The notes below the pieces were generated by a model. The model made no database searches. It saw only the letters and a list, made by a program, of their open reading frames with translations, and was not told the DNA's origin. From NCBI GenBank assembly GCA_029690005.1, contig CP121458.1:4979872-5043871 (forward strand): DNA of 64,000 bases, given 5' to 3'. Origin of the DNA: Prescottella defluvii. Its GTDB lineage: Bacteria > Actinomycetota > Actinomycetes > Mycobacteriales > Mycobacteriaceae. Of the stretch, positions 1 to 9,335 are shown in pieces (position 1 is the first letter of the stretch; the number at the start of each line of letters is the position of its first letter). A program made the position numbers and the translations under genes.

Positions 1-83
1 TCCCGGAGGTCACCGACCGCGAGATGCAGGTTGACCTTGGAGGGAGCCCGGACCGTGACGGGGCGCGGAACGACGGAAAGCAC
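1..83 (-). CDS. ispE: 4-diphosphocytidyl-2-C-methyl-D-erythritol kinase, N-terminal fragment
   Basis: Only the first 27 codons lie in the window; the rest continues past base 1. Reading leftward from a GTG at 83-81 the peptide is VLSVVPRPVTVRAPSK followed by VNLHLAVGDLR. The A-P-S-K-V-N-L-H-L block is the diagnostic N-terminus of IspE, the GHMP-type kinase of the non-mevalonate isoprenoid pathway. In many actinobacteria ispE directly follows rsmA/ksgA; here rsmA is about 13.7 kb away on the same strand. The identification rests on this short but characteristic motif. Confidence 0.72.
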   Translation of the reverse strand, partial: MLSVVPRPVTVRAPSKVNLHLAVGDLR

Positions 84-156
84 AGGTTCCAACAATAGGC
101 GCTCCGCCCGAGGCGACGAAAACGCACCTCAGGCGGCACTTGCCCCGGTCGAGTGC

Positions 157-899
157 CTAGCGCACGGACCGGACGCCGACGCCCAGTCCCACCACGGCGA
201 CGGTGACCGCCGCGATCACGCCCGACAGGACCGCTCCGGAGGCGAGTTCGCCCGCGAACAGGGCCCGCTCGGCCTCGACCACGTAGCCGAGCGGGTTGGC
301 CGCGACCAGTGCCCGCATCCACCCGGGGCGTCGTCGAGCGGGAGCATCGTGCCCGACAGGATCAGCATCGGGAACATCAGCGTCTGCTGCACCACCCAGA
401 ACATCCAGTCCTGCTCGCGGACGGCCAACGCGAGCGCATACGACAGCGCGCCGAGGCCCACGCCGAACACTCCGAGCAGCACGATGCCGACGACCGCGCC
501 CAGCGGATCCACGTCCAGGCCCAGCGGCAGGGCCACCAGGATGATCAGAACCGACTGCGCGGCAAGGGGAACCATCTCCTTCGCGGCCCGCCCGATCAGC
601 AGCGACGAGCGGTGCAGCGGTGTCACGAGCATCCGCTCGTGCGATCCCTGCTGCATCTCCATCAGGAGGTTCGAGCCCGTCATCGACGTGCCGAAGATAG
701 CGATCATCACCAGCACGCCGGGGATGAACCAGTTCCAGACACCCTCTCCCATGCCGGGGACGCTCTTCAGCAGCGGACCGAACAGGGCGAGCAGGATCAG
801 CGGCTGGGCGAGGCTGAACACCACGCTCACCGGGTCGCGCAGGGTGGGTCGCAGTTCGCGGGCCATGACGATCCCGCTGTCGCGCACGATGCCGGTCAT
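157..899 (-). CDS. ABC-2 type (DrrB-like) drug exporter permease, frame break
   Basis: This is a membrane permease of the ABC-2 family, the DrrB-like partner of the ATPase encoded just upstream. The protein starts MTGIVRDSGIVMARELRPTL and has hydrophobic segments near residues 30-50, 55-75, 105-130 and 140-165. The frame breaks near base 318, after the LSGTMLPLDDAPG motif. The C-terminus (predicted end GLGVGVRSVR) continues in another frame to a TAG at 157-159. ATPase and permease are 53 bases apart on the same strand, so they probably form one operon. The substrate is unknown; DrrAB-type systems export hydrophobic drugs or lipids. Confidence 0.85.
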
Positions 900-952
900 G
901 TGAAGTCTCCTTGGTCTGGTCCGAGTGTCGGATCGAGTCGGGGCGGTCGCGC

Positions 953-1921
953 TCACGCCGCGGCGGTCTCGCGCAGGCTGCGGCCGGTCAGGCCGAGGAA
1001 GACGTCGTCGAGTGTCGGCCGGGCGATCTCGGCGGTCGCGACGCGCAGGCCTGACCCTTCGGCCGCGCGAAGAAGCCCCGGCAGCGCGGCGTCGCCCTGG
1101 CTGGTGCGAACCCGGATCACGGCCCCGGCCGTCGTGACGTCGCGAACCGTCACCAGCGATGCTGCGAGGTCGGCCGCCCGGGCCGCGGCGACCGGATCGT
1201 CGAACCCGATCGTCAGCAGGTCCCCGGCCAGCTCGGACTTGAGCGCGGACGCGGTGTCGTCGGCGATCACCGTGCCGCGGTCGATGACGATCACCCGCTC
1301 GGCCATCGCGTCGGCCTCCTCGAGGTAGTGCGTCGTGAGCACGATCGTCGTGCCCATCTGGGCGCGCAGCCGCAGGATGTGCTCCCACAGGTTGGCGCGG
1401 CTCTGCGGGTCCATGCCGGTGGTCGGCTCGTCGAGGAACAGCAGCGGCGGCCGGTGGACCAGCCCCAGCGCGATGTCGAGGCGCCGGCGCTGGCCACCGG
1501 AGAGCGTGCTCACCTTCCGTGTGGCCAGGTCGGCGAGATCGAGCGCCTCGAGCAGTTCGTCCGCCCTCGCCACGGAGGCCGCCTTGGCCATGTCGTAGCA
1601 GAGGCCCTGCGTCACCAACTCGTCCCGGACGCGCTGATCGTGTCCGGCCCCGCTGCCCTGACCGACGTAGCCGATCCGGCGCCGCACCTCGTCACGATCG
1701 GTGGTGACGTCGAATCCCGCGATGCTCGCCCGTCCCGAGGTGGGCGCCAGCAGGGTGGTCAGCATCCGCAGGGTCGTCGACTTGCCGGCGCCGTCGGGGC
1801 CGAGCAGCGCCACCAGCTCGCCCTCCGCGACATCGAGTTCGACGTCCACGACCGCGTCGACCGTGTTCTTGCCCTGCTTGAACCGTTTGGTCAACCCCTC
1901 CGTGTGGATCATCGCGCGCAT
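953..1921 (-). CDS. DrrA-like ABC transporter ATP-binding protein
   Basis: A 322-residue ABC ATPase. Walker A is GPDGAGKS at residues 41-48, an Asp replacing the common Asn. The signature LSGGQRRR starts near 140 and Walker B LLFLDEP near 160, followed by TTGMDP, which is typical of DrrA/CcmA-like exporters. A C-terminal DUF4162-like extension ends in RPTLDDVFLGLTGR, the usual DrrA tail. The start is set at MRAMIHTEG (ATG at 1921-1919); the frame stays open upstream but without family similarity. It drives the adjacent ABC-2 permease. The divergent WYL regulator 100 bases away is a likely controller. Confidence 0.9.
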   Translation of the reverse strand: MRAMIHTEGLTKRFKQGKNTVDAVVDVELDVAEGELVALLGPDGAGKSTTLRMLTTLLAPTSGRASIAGFDVTTDRDEVRRRIGYVGQGSGAGHDQRVRDELVTQGLCYDMAKAASVARADELLEALDLADLATRKVSTLSGGQRRRLDIALGLVHRPPLLFLDEPTTGMDPQSRANLWEHILRLRAQMGTTIVLTTHYLEEADAMAERVIVIDRGTVIADDTASALKSELAGDLLTIGFDDPVAAARAADLAASLVTVRDVTTAGAVIRVRTSQGDAALPGLLRAAEGSGLRVATAEIARPTLDDVFLGLTGRSLRETAAA

Positions 1922-2020
1922 CGTCCGTGCCTTTCGTTCGGCGGTTCTGTCCCTGTCGCCACGAAAGCTACGAGCGATTGCGGACACCTACCGTCCTCGA
2001 CCGGTGGGATGCTCGGACCC

Positions 2021-2988
2021 ATGCGGGAAACATCGGCACGACTACTGCGGCTGCTGTCCCTACTCCAGACCCGACGGGACTGGTCCGGCGCGGAACTGGC
2101 CGACCGCCTGGACGTCACCCCGCGCACGGTGCGCCGCGACGTCGACAAGCTGCGCGGCCTCGGCTACCCCGTCGACGCGACCGTCGGCGTCGGGGGCGGT
2201 TACCGACTCGGGGCCGGCGCGGAAATGCCGCCCCTGCTGCTCGACGACGACGAGGTCCTCGCCGTCGCACTCGGCCTGCAGTCCGGTGCCACCGGAGCCG
2301 TCGTCGGGATCGGCGAGTCGTCGGTGCGCGCCCTCACCAAGCTGCGGCAGGTGATGCCGTCGCGGCTACGGCACCGGCTCGAGGCCCTCCAGGTGGACGT
2401 GGTGCAGCGCGACCCGGCACCGAGCGCCGTCGATGCCGCGGTGCTGTCCGCGATCGCGTCGGTGTGCCACAACCACGAGCGCCTCCGCTTCGACTACCGC
2501 GCCCACGACGGCAGCGAGAGCAGACGGGAGGTGGAGCCGTATCGGCTGGTCCGATCCGGGGCGCGCTGGTACCTCGTAGCGTGGGACACGATGCGCGACG
2601 ACTGGCGCTCGTTCCGCGTCGACCGCATGGACCCCAAGATCCCGACCGGGCCGCGCTTCACGCCGCGCGAACTGCCGCCCGGCGGCGCCGCCGAGTTCGT
2701 CGCACGTGGGGTCGACCGCGCGGTGACCCGGGTGCGGGCACGGGTGCTGCTCCACGCCCCGATCGACGAGATCGCACCGATGGTCGACGCCGCGTGGGGC
2801 ACGCTCGAGGACGCGCCCGACGATCGATGCGTGGTCGCGCTCGGGGCGATTCGCCCCGGTCGATCGCACGGTGGCTCAGTGCGTTCGACGTCGACTTCAC
2901 CGTGCTCGACCCACCCGAATTGCGTGACGAGTGCAGACTCGCCGCGGAGCGCCACGCATTGGCGGCCCGGCGCTACGGCAACGCCTGA
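2021..2988 (+). CDS. HTH/WYL-domain transcriptional regulator, frame break
   Basis: The N-terminal DeoR-like winged helix-turn-helix (RLLRLLSLLQTRRDWSGAEL to VTPRTVRRDV) is followed by a WYL sensor domain (RLRFDYRAHDG, PYRLVRSGARWYLVAWD, RSFRVDRM). WYL regulators bind ligands or nucleic acids and usually repress or activate neighbours. The frame breaks near base 2850 (after RCVVALGA), and the C-terminus ending LAARRYGNA continues to the stop at 2988. ATG 2021 is chosen over ATG 2009. The gene is divergent from the DrrAB-like exporter, so regulation of that pair is a reasonable inference. Its 3' end overlaps the convergent NTF2-like gene by 16 bases. Confidence 0.87.
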
Positions 2989-3443
2989 CCGGGGACGTCC
3001 ATCCAGGTACCGCCGACGTCGTTGCGAATCCACTCGACCTCGATCCGCCGGTCCGCGATCGCCCACCGCCCGTCGCGGCGTTCGAACCGGTCGAGGTAGC
3101 GCAGCCAGACGACGAGAAAGTTGCGGCTGGGGTTACCCGCGTCCGCGGCACTGGTGTGCTGCGCCATCGCGTAGATCTCGGTCTCCGCGCTGTCACCGCC
3201 GGGTTCGATCAGTTGGTTCCCTGCGAAGTGGAATGTGCGGTCGAACAGCCCGAAGCCTGCCGGGTCGGCCAGGAACTCCATGAAGTCGTCGATCCCGCCC
3301 TGGTAGAACGGCGCGTAGTCGTTGTGCGCGTCGTCGAAGAAGCACCCTCGCACGAGCGCCCAGTCCCGCCGGTCGACGCCCCGGAAATAGCGGTGCAGCA
3401 CGTCGCCGATCTCGGCGCGGTCGCTCAACTCCTCGGGCGTCAC
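2973..3443 (-). CDS. NTF2/SnoaL-like fold protein, nuclear transport factor 2 family
   Basis: A protein of about 156 residues beginning VTPEELSDRAEIGDVLHRYF, the usual opening helix of SnoaL-like 4 / ring-hydroxylating-dioxygenase-beta-like proteins. It has the cone-fold pattern GVDRRDWALVRGCFFDDAH and ends in a W-R-I/V-E strand (GRWAIADRRIEVEW). GTG at 3443 is preferred because upstream residues look non-conserved. Members are small-molecule isomerases, dehydratases or dehydrogenase partners; the substrate cannot be predicted here. It is convergent with the WYL gene. Confidence 0.75.
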   Translation of the reverse strand: MTPEELSDRAEIGDVLHRYFRGVDRRDWALVRGCFFDDAHNDYAPFYQGGIDDFMEFLADPAGFGLFDRTFHFAGNQLIEPGGDSAETEIYAMAQHTSAADAGNPSRNFLVVWLRYLDRFERRDGRWAIADRRIEVEWIRNDVGGTWMDVPGQALP

Positions 3444-3529
3444 GTCTGCCCCCTCCGTCTCGGCTCGCTTGCCGAACCCTAGCGCCGAACCGGGCGTGGG
3501 CGAGACGAATCGGGCCGGAGACACGACAC

Positions 3530-3556
3530 GGCCCCACTCCGTGAAGGAGTGGGGCC
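3530..3556 (-). terminator. Stem-loop downstream of cspA
   Basis: A perfect 11-bp stem (GGCCCCACTCC with GGAGTGGGGCC) and a 5-base loop sit 46 bases past the cspA stop on the minus strand. It probably ends the cspA transcript. There is no strong T-run, as is common in actinobacteria. Confidence 0.6.
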
Positions 3557-3601
3557 CGTTCTCGTCATGCGCCCGGCTCAGCCGGGCAGGTCCGAGTCAG
3601 C

Positions 3602-3805
3602 TCAGACAGCGGTGACGTCGGTGGCCTGCGGGCCCTTGTTGCCCTGGCCGATCTCGAAGCGCACGCGCTGGTTCTCTTCCAGGGTGCGGAAGCCGTTGGT
3701 CTGGATCGCCGAGTAGTGGACGAAGACGTCGGCGCTGCCGTCGTCGGGCGCGATGAAGCCGAAGCCCTTTTCAGCGTTGAACCACTTCACGGTGCCTTCT
3801 GCCAT
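3602..3805 (-). CDS. cspA: Cold-shock protein CspA family
   Basis: An intact 67-residue cold-shock domain protein (MAEGTVKWFNAEKGFGFIAP). Both RNA-binding motifs are present: RNP1 KGFGFI near residues 13-18 and RNP2 VFVHY near 27-31. It acts as a cytosolic single-stranded nucleic-acid chaperone. Start and length match the family exactly. A purine-rich Shine-Dalgarno (GAAGGAAAG) precedes the ATG, and a long AT-richer leader lies upstream, as in other csp genes. Confidence 0.96.
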   Translation of the reverse strand: MAEGTVKWFNAEKGFGFIAPDDGSADVFVHYSAIQTNGFRTLEENQRVRFEIGQGNKGPQATDVTAV

Positions 3806-4136
3806 GTTTCTTTCCTTCTCTTACGCAGTGCAAACTCGGGAAACTCCAGGTCAGGGGTTCCCGGGCCGATGTCACACGGCGGTGTCGTCGAACTCCGAGT
3901 GGAGACTCGCCCGCCGCAACTTAAGGATTTGCGAGCGTGGACTAACACAAACACAAAAACTACGACCGCGGACCAGTCAACCACAGCGCTGTCGGGCGCG
4001 CTCGCCCCACCTGCGAGAGACCCCGGCGACGTGGCGAAGATCTCTTTCAGCCCCTTGCGTCAAGTACCCCTGGGGGTACCTTTCGAAATGTTCGCCATAC
4101 CCACACGGGGTAGTGGTACAACAGAGGGAGACCGAC
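3806..4136. other. 331-bp intergenic region between cspA and copZ
   Basis: This divergent promoter region holds the cspA leader (left part, including an A/T-rich patch around 3935-3965) and the copper operon control region (right part, see the operator at 4065-4112). I see no credible protein-coding frame in it. Confidence 0.6.
4065..4112 (+). promoter_or_regulatory. CsoR-like copper operator pair upstream of copZ
   Basis: Two G/C-tract inverted repeats precede copZ: TACCCCTGGGGGTA at 4065-4078 and ATACCCACACGGGGTA at 4097-4112, ending 25 bases before the copZ ATG. C-run/G-run pseudo-palindromes flanked by TA are the known form of CsoR operators (copper-sensing repressor). No csoR gene is in the window, so the repressor would be encoded elsewhere. 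The assignment rests on pattern and context. Confidence 0.6.
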
Positions 4137-4346
4137 ATGAACACCGCCGAATACACCGTCACCGGGATGACCTGCGGACACTGCGTCGCCTCGGTCAAGG
4201 AAGAGGTCGGCGCGATCGCGGGCGTCTCCGATGTTGCCGTCGACCTGCAGTCCGGCCGCCTGACCGTCACGTCCGCGGCCCCGCTCCCCGAGTCCGCGGT
4301 CACCGCGGCCGTCGAGGAAGCGGGCTACACGGCACAGCCGATCTGA
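4137..4346 (+). CDS. copZ: CopZ-type copper chaperone (HMA domain)
   Basis: A 69-residue heavy-metal-associated domain protein with the Cu(I) site GMTCGHC near residues 10-16 and the typical ending EEAGYTAQPI. It binds cytosolic Cu(I) and delivers it to the CopA ATPase or the CsoR sensor. It is the first gene of a tight three-gene operon, with 8 bases to the next gene. The preceding operators suggest copper-inducible expression. Confidence 0.93.
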   Translation: MNTAEYTVTGMTCGHCVASVKEEVGAIAGVSDVAVDLQSGRLTVTSAAPLPESAVTAAVEEAGYTAQPI

Positions 4347-4354
4347 GGAATCCG

Positions 4355-5275
4355 ATGCGCACGTCCACCACGCTCATCGCCTACGTCGGGGGCCTCGCGG
4401 TCGCATTCGCCGCGGCCCTCGGCGTGGGCACCGTCACGGGGAGCCCGATCGACATGACGAGCACACACACCGGCAGTCATGCGGCCGCCGACGCCGAGCC
4501 TGCCTCAGGTTTCCCCGCGGGTCTGCAGGTCTCGCAGGACGGCTACACCCTCGGTGACATCACCTCGCCCACGCGCGCCGGCGAATCCGGCGCCCTGAGC
4601 TTCCGCATCCAGGGCACCGACGGTGTACCGGTCCGCGAGTTCGACGAACTGCACGGGAAGCAACTGCACCTGATCGTCGTCCGCACCGACACCAGCCAGT
4701 TCCGCCACGTCCACCCGACGCTCGGCCCCGACGGCACCTGGTCGATCGACTGGACCTGGCCGACCGGAGGCACGTACCGCGTCTTCGCCGATTTCCAGGC
4801 GTCCGGGGCGCCCGGCCAACTCACGCTCGGTCGCAATGTCGACGTCGCCGGCGACGTCCAGCCGGCCGCGTTGCCCGCCGCGTCGCGCACCGCGACCGTC
4901 GACGGCTACACCGTCACCCTGGACGGCGACCTCACCACCGCCGGCGGCCCGCTCACGTTCCGCGTCGCCCGCGACGGGGTCCCCGTCACCGACCTGGACC
5001 CCTACCTGGGGGCCTACGGGCACCTGGTCGCGCTGCGCACCGGCGACCTCGCCTACCTGCACGTCCACCCCGAGGGAGAGCCCGGCGACGGCACGACCGC
5101 ACCGGGACCGAACGTCACGTTCCACGCCCAGGCCCCGAGTGCCGGGACGTACCGCCTGTTCCTCGACTTCCAGCACGAGGGCACCGTCCACACCGCCGAG
5201 TTCACCGTTCCGGTGGGCTCGACGACCACCGGATCCGTACCCGCACCTCACGACGGTCACGAAGGAGGACACTGA
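4355..5275 (+). CDS. Secreted/membrane-anchored protein of the copper operon with HVHP motifs
   Basis: A 306-residue protein with an N-terminal hydrophobic segment (LIAYVGGLAVAFAAALGVG) that should export or anchor it, then a His/Met-containing stretch (DMTSTHTGSHAA). Two similar extracytoplasmic domains each carry an H-V-H-P motif (FRHVHPTLG and YLHVHPEGE), plus paired phrases GTYRVFADFQ and GTYRLFLDFQ. An internal duplication is likely. The C-terminus APHDGHEGGH is His-rich. Its place between copZ and copA, sharing TGATG with copA, supports periplasmic copper binding. Its exact function is not established. Confidence 0.85.
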   Translation: MRTSTTLIAYVGGLAVAFAAALGVGTVTGSPIDMTSTHTGSHAAADAEPASGFPAGLQVSQDGYTLGDITSPTRAGESGALSFRIQGTDGVPVREFDELHGKQLHLIVVRTDTSQFRHVHPTLGPDGTWSIDWTWPTGGTYRVFADFQASGAPGQLTLGRNVDVAGDVQPAALPAASRTATVDGYTVTLDGDLTTAGGPLTFRVARDGVPVTDLDPYLGAYGHLVALRTGDLAYLHVHPEGEPGDGTTAPGPNVTFHAQAPSAGTYRLFLDFQHEGTVHTAEFTVPVGSTTTGSVPAPHDGHEGGH

Positions 5276-7532
5276 TGACTGCCGCCGATCTCACCACCGG
5301 CCGTAACGACACCATCGAACTCGCGATCGGCGGTATGACGTGCGCCTCGTGCGCCGCCCGAGTCGAGAAGAAGCTCAACAAGATCGAGGGTGTCACCGCC
5401 ACCGTCAACTACGCCACCGAGAAGGCGAAGATCGCCTTCTCCGAGGGCGTCAGTACCGATGATCTCGTCACCGCGGTGGAGAACGCCGGCTACACGGCGA
5501 CCCTGCCGGCTCCCCCGACCACCGACGAGTCCGACGGCGCCGAGGACCCGCACGACCGCGAACTCGCGTCGCTGCGCACCCGGCTGATCGTGTCGGCGGT
5601 CCTGTCGATTCCGGTCATCGCGATGGCGATGATCCCGGCGCTGCAGTTCACCAACTGGCAGTGGCTTTCGCTCACCCTCGCCGCGCCGGTCATCGTGTGG
5701 GCCGGTCTGCCGTTCCACCGTGCCGCGTGGACCAACCTGCGGCACGGCGCCGCGACGATGGACACCCTGATCTCGCTAGGCACGTCCGCCGCGTTCGCCT
5801 GGTCGCTGTACGCGCTGTTCTTCGGCACCGCCGGCACCCCCGGCATGACGCACGCGTTCGAGTTCACCATCAACCGGATGGACGGCGCCGCCAACATCTA
5901 CCTGGAGGTGGCCGCCGGCGTCATCACGTTCGTGCTCGCCGGCCGGTACTTCGAGGCCAAGTCGAAGCGCACCGCCGGCGCCGCGCTGCGGGCCCTGCTC
6001 GAACTCGGGGCCAAGGAAGTCTCGGTGCTCCGTGACGGGATCGAATCCCGTATCCCGCAGACCAATTGCGCGTCGACGACCTGTTCGTGGTCCGCCCCGG
6101 CGAAAAGATCGCCACCGACGGTGTCGTCGTCGAGGGCAGCTCCGCCGTCGACATGAGCATGCTCACCGGCGAGTCGGTCCCCATCGAGGTGAGCGTCGGC
6201 GACGACGTCGTGGGCGCCACCGTCAACGCCGGCGGACGCCTCGTGGTGCGGGCCCGCCGGGTCGGCAGCGACACCCAGCTCGCCCAGATGGCCGCGCTCG
6301 TCGAGGACGCCCAGAACGGCAAGGCCGAGGTGCAGCGCCTCGCCGACCGGATCGCCGGCGTGTTCGTCCCCATCGCGATCGCGATTTCGGTTGCCGCGCT
6401 CGGCTACTGGATCGGCACCGGCAATCCCCTGCAGGTGGCGTTCACGGCCGCCGTCGCGGTGCTGATCATCGCGTGCCCATGTGCGCTGGGCCTGGCCACC
6501 CCGACCGCCCTGCTCGTCGGCACCGGCCGCGGCGCCCAACTGGGCGTGCTCATCAAGGGCCCCGAGGTCCTCGAGACCACCCGCGGCGTCGACACCATCG
6601 TGCTCGACAAGACCGGCACCGTCACCACCGGCAAGATGACGCTGATCGACGTGGTCACCGCCGACGGAGTCGACCGCGACGAGGCGCTGCGTCTGGTGGG
6701 GGCGCTGGAGAACGCGTCCGAGCACCCGATCGCGCAGGCCGTCGCCACCGGAGCCGCGGGGAGCGTCGGAACGCTGCCCGGCGTCGAGGACTTCGTGAAC
6801 GTCGAGGGCAAGGGCGTCCAGGGCATCGTCGACGGCCACGCCGTGGTCGCCGGACGCGAGAGCCTGCTCGCCGACTGGTCGCAGCACCTGCCGGACGATC
6901 TCGCCCGCGCCAAGCGGGACGCGGAGAAGCTGGGACGGACCGCGATCGCCGCCGGCTGGGACGGGCAGGCCCGGGCCGTGTTCGTCGTCGCCGACGCGAT
7001 CAAGGACACCAGCGCGGACGCGGTGCGACGATTCAAGGCCCTCGGACTCACCCCGGTCCTACTGACCGGCGACAACGAGACCGTCGCGCGGACCGTGGCC
7101 GAGCAGGTGGGCATCGACACCGTGATCGCCGAGGTGCTGCCTGGCGACAAGGTGAGAGCCGTAAAGGACCTCCAGTCCCGCGGCAAGGTGGTCGCAATGG
7201 TCGGCGACGGCGTCAACGACGCGGCCGCCCTCGCCCAGGCCGACCTCGGTCTCGCGATGGGCACCGGCACCGACGTCGCGATCGAGGCCGCCGACATCAC
7301 CCTCGTCCGGGGTGATCTCCGCTCCGCCGCCGACGCAATCGAGTTGTCGCGCAAGACGCTCCGCACGATCAAGGGCAACCTGTTCTGGGCGTTCGCGTAC
7401 AACGCGGCGGCGATCCCGCTCGCGGCGGCGGGCCTGCTGAACCCCATGCTTGCGGGAGCGGCGATGGCGTTCTCGAGCGTGTTCGTCGTCAGCAACAGCC
7501 TGCGGCTGCGGCGGTTCCGCCCGTCGGCATAG
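5275..7532 (+). CDS. copA: Copper-exporting P1B-type ATPase CopA, frame break
   Basis: A Cu(I) efflux ATPase of about 751 residues. Visible in order are an N-terminal HMA domain with GGMTCASCAARV, the TGES actuator motif, the transmembrane CPC site (IIACPCALGLATP), the DKTGTVT phosphorylation site, the MVGDGVNDAAAL hinge, and the late helices with YN and MAFSS that define Cu(I) specificity (P1B-1). The frame breaks once near base 6057 (GIESRIP then QLRVDDLFV); both sides are perfectly conserved, so I take it as an indel. The start codon overlaps the previous stop (TGATG), implying translational coupling. Confidence 0.95.
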
Positions 7533-7542
7533 AACACGACGA

Positions 7543-7569
7543 GGGCCCGGCGACAGCGTCGCCGGGCCC
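7543..7569 (+). terminator. Terminator after copA
   Basis: A 12-bp perfect stem (GGGCCCGGCGAC / GTCGCCGGGCCC) with a 3-base loop lies 10 bases after the copA stop. It separates copA from the convergent lipoprotein gene ending at 7585 and may serve both strands. Confidence 0.7.
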
Positions 7570-7584
7570 CGTCGCGCCATCCGG

Positions 7585-9182
7585 TCAGATTCGACCTGCC
7601 TTGTCCAACAGCATGATTCCCGTCGCGGTGGGCAGCACTCCACGAACGTTCTGCTGCCATGCCACGTAGATCATCACGGAGCTGACCGGCACGCTCGGCA
7701 CGGTCTCGTTCCACAGCGTCTGGATCTCGGAGATCACGCCGCGGATCTGTTCGTCGCCGTCGGCAGCCTGCAGCTTGCCGAGCAGCGCGTCCATCTGCGG
7801 GTTCGAGTAGCCGGAGAAGTTTGCGATGGAGTTCCCCGCCAACGTCGTCTGCAGGCCCAGGAACGGAATCGCCTCGTACAGGCCGATACCGGCGTGCGCC
7901 ATGTCGTACTCGTGCTGGACGTACACCTGCTTGACGATGTCGCCCGCGTTGTTCGCGTTGACGATGTTCACGGTGAACCCGACCGCCTGCAGCAGCGACT
8001 GCACGGCCAGGCCGATCGCCGCCTCGGTGGGCTCCTGCAGCACGATGTAGTTCAGCTTGCCGTCGAAGCCGTCGGCCTTGGCCTCGTCGAGCAGCTTCCG
8101 GGCCGCGTCCGGGTCGTAGGGCAGGCCCTCGACGTCGGTGGCCCAGCGGGACCGCTCGTCGAACATCGCCTTCCCGGGCAGGCCGAGGCGGTTGTCGCCG
8201 CGCTGGCCCACCAGCTCCGGATCGATCGCGAGCGCGATCGCCTTGCGCACCCGCACATCCGCGCCGGGTCGGCCCTCGCGGTTGTTCACCAACTCGGCTC
8301 CACCGCTGTTGAGGATGCTGAACGAGCCGGGTAGTCGGCGCCCAGCGCGTCGTAGATCGCCTGCGGGTTACCGCGCATGAAGCCGATGTCGATGCCGTTG
8401 GTCTTCAACGACTCCAGGTTCTCCCGGGAGCCGCTCAGGGCGATGAACCGGATCCGGTCCGCGTTCGGCTTGCCGTTCCAGTAGTCGGCGCGGGCGGTCA
8501 GGACACGCTCCTCGTTGGGCGCGTAACGCTTCGAGCACGAACGGACCGGCGCCGATCGGCTTGAACGCCTCGCCCTCGCCGGCCCCGGGCGCGACGATCA
8601 TGCCGTGGCCGAGCGCCAGCATCGACGGGAACGTCGGCCACTGCTTGCGCAGCCGGAACTCGACGGTCTGCGGATCGACGGCCGTGGTCGACTCGACCGC
8701 GTCGACCCACACCGCGGCACCGTTGCCACGGTTGGTGTTGTAGCGATTGATGCTCGACACCACCACGTTCGCGTCGAGCGGAGTGCCGTCGCTGAAGGTC
8801 ACGCCCGGACGCAGTTTCAGCGTCCACACCAGCCCGTCGTCGGACGACGACAGGGACTGCGCGAGCCGCGGCACGAACTCGCCCGTCTTGTCGTCGTAGC
8901 GCAGGAGGACGTCGTAGACGGCCGCCAACTCGTCGCCGCCGCTGCCACCACGCGCGGCCGTCTTCGCCGGATCGAGGACCGCGGCGAGCGCCTGCACGCT
9001 GAACGTCAACTGGGGCACGGGCCCCGGCGTGCCGTCCTGGTCCCCCACGAGACCGACGGCCGGTGGGGTACGCGTGTCCCGGGCTCGCTTCCGCCGGCCG
9101 AGTTCGCGCACCCCGCGAGCACCAGGGCACTCGCGACCACCGCCGCCACCAGGCCCTTTCCGAATACCGATCTTCCGCCCAC
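7585..9182 (-). CDS. Oligopeptide/nickel-type ABC substrate-binding lipoprotein (SBP family 5), several frame breaks
   Basis: An extracytoplasmic solute-binding protein of peptide/nickel ABC importers. The N-terminus has a lipoprotein signal (VAAVVASALVLAGC, lipobox LAGC). Conserved family-5 phrases follow: LSSSDDGLVWTLKLRPGVTF, SDGTPLDANVVVSSINRYN, VRKAIALAIDPE and LPYDPDAARKLLDEAKADGF. The gene changes frame near 9075, 8525 and 8320 with recognisable protein on every side. No permease or ATPase genes are adjacent, so it is either an orphan binding protein or serves a distant importer. The GTG at 9182 is preferred, with GGGAGGG just upstream; GTG 9221 is possible. Confidence 0.8.
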
Positions 9183-9335
9183 GCACCCTCCCACCACTCG
9201 TGCAACTGTGACGTCCGCCACAGATTTCGGAGAGGGTAACCGGCCCCGGTTCGTCCCGATCGACCGTTCCCGGTCAGTGAGAACAGCGCCGACCGAGCCC
9301 TTCCCGGACGCGGTCGGCGCAGGCAGTGTCCTGAT

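Noticed and set aside
31..903. A 290-codon plus-strand frame at the left edge
   Set aside because: It is antisense to the ABC-2 permease, whose membrane helices are unmistakable, and its translation has biased Ser/Arg/Pro composition.
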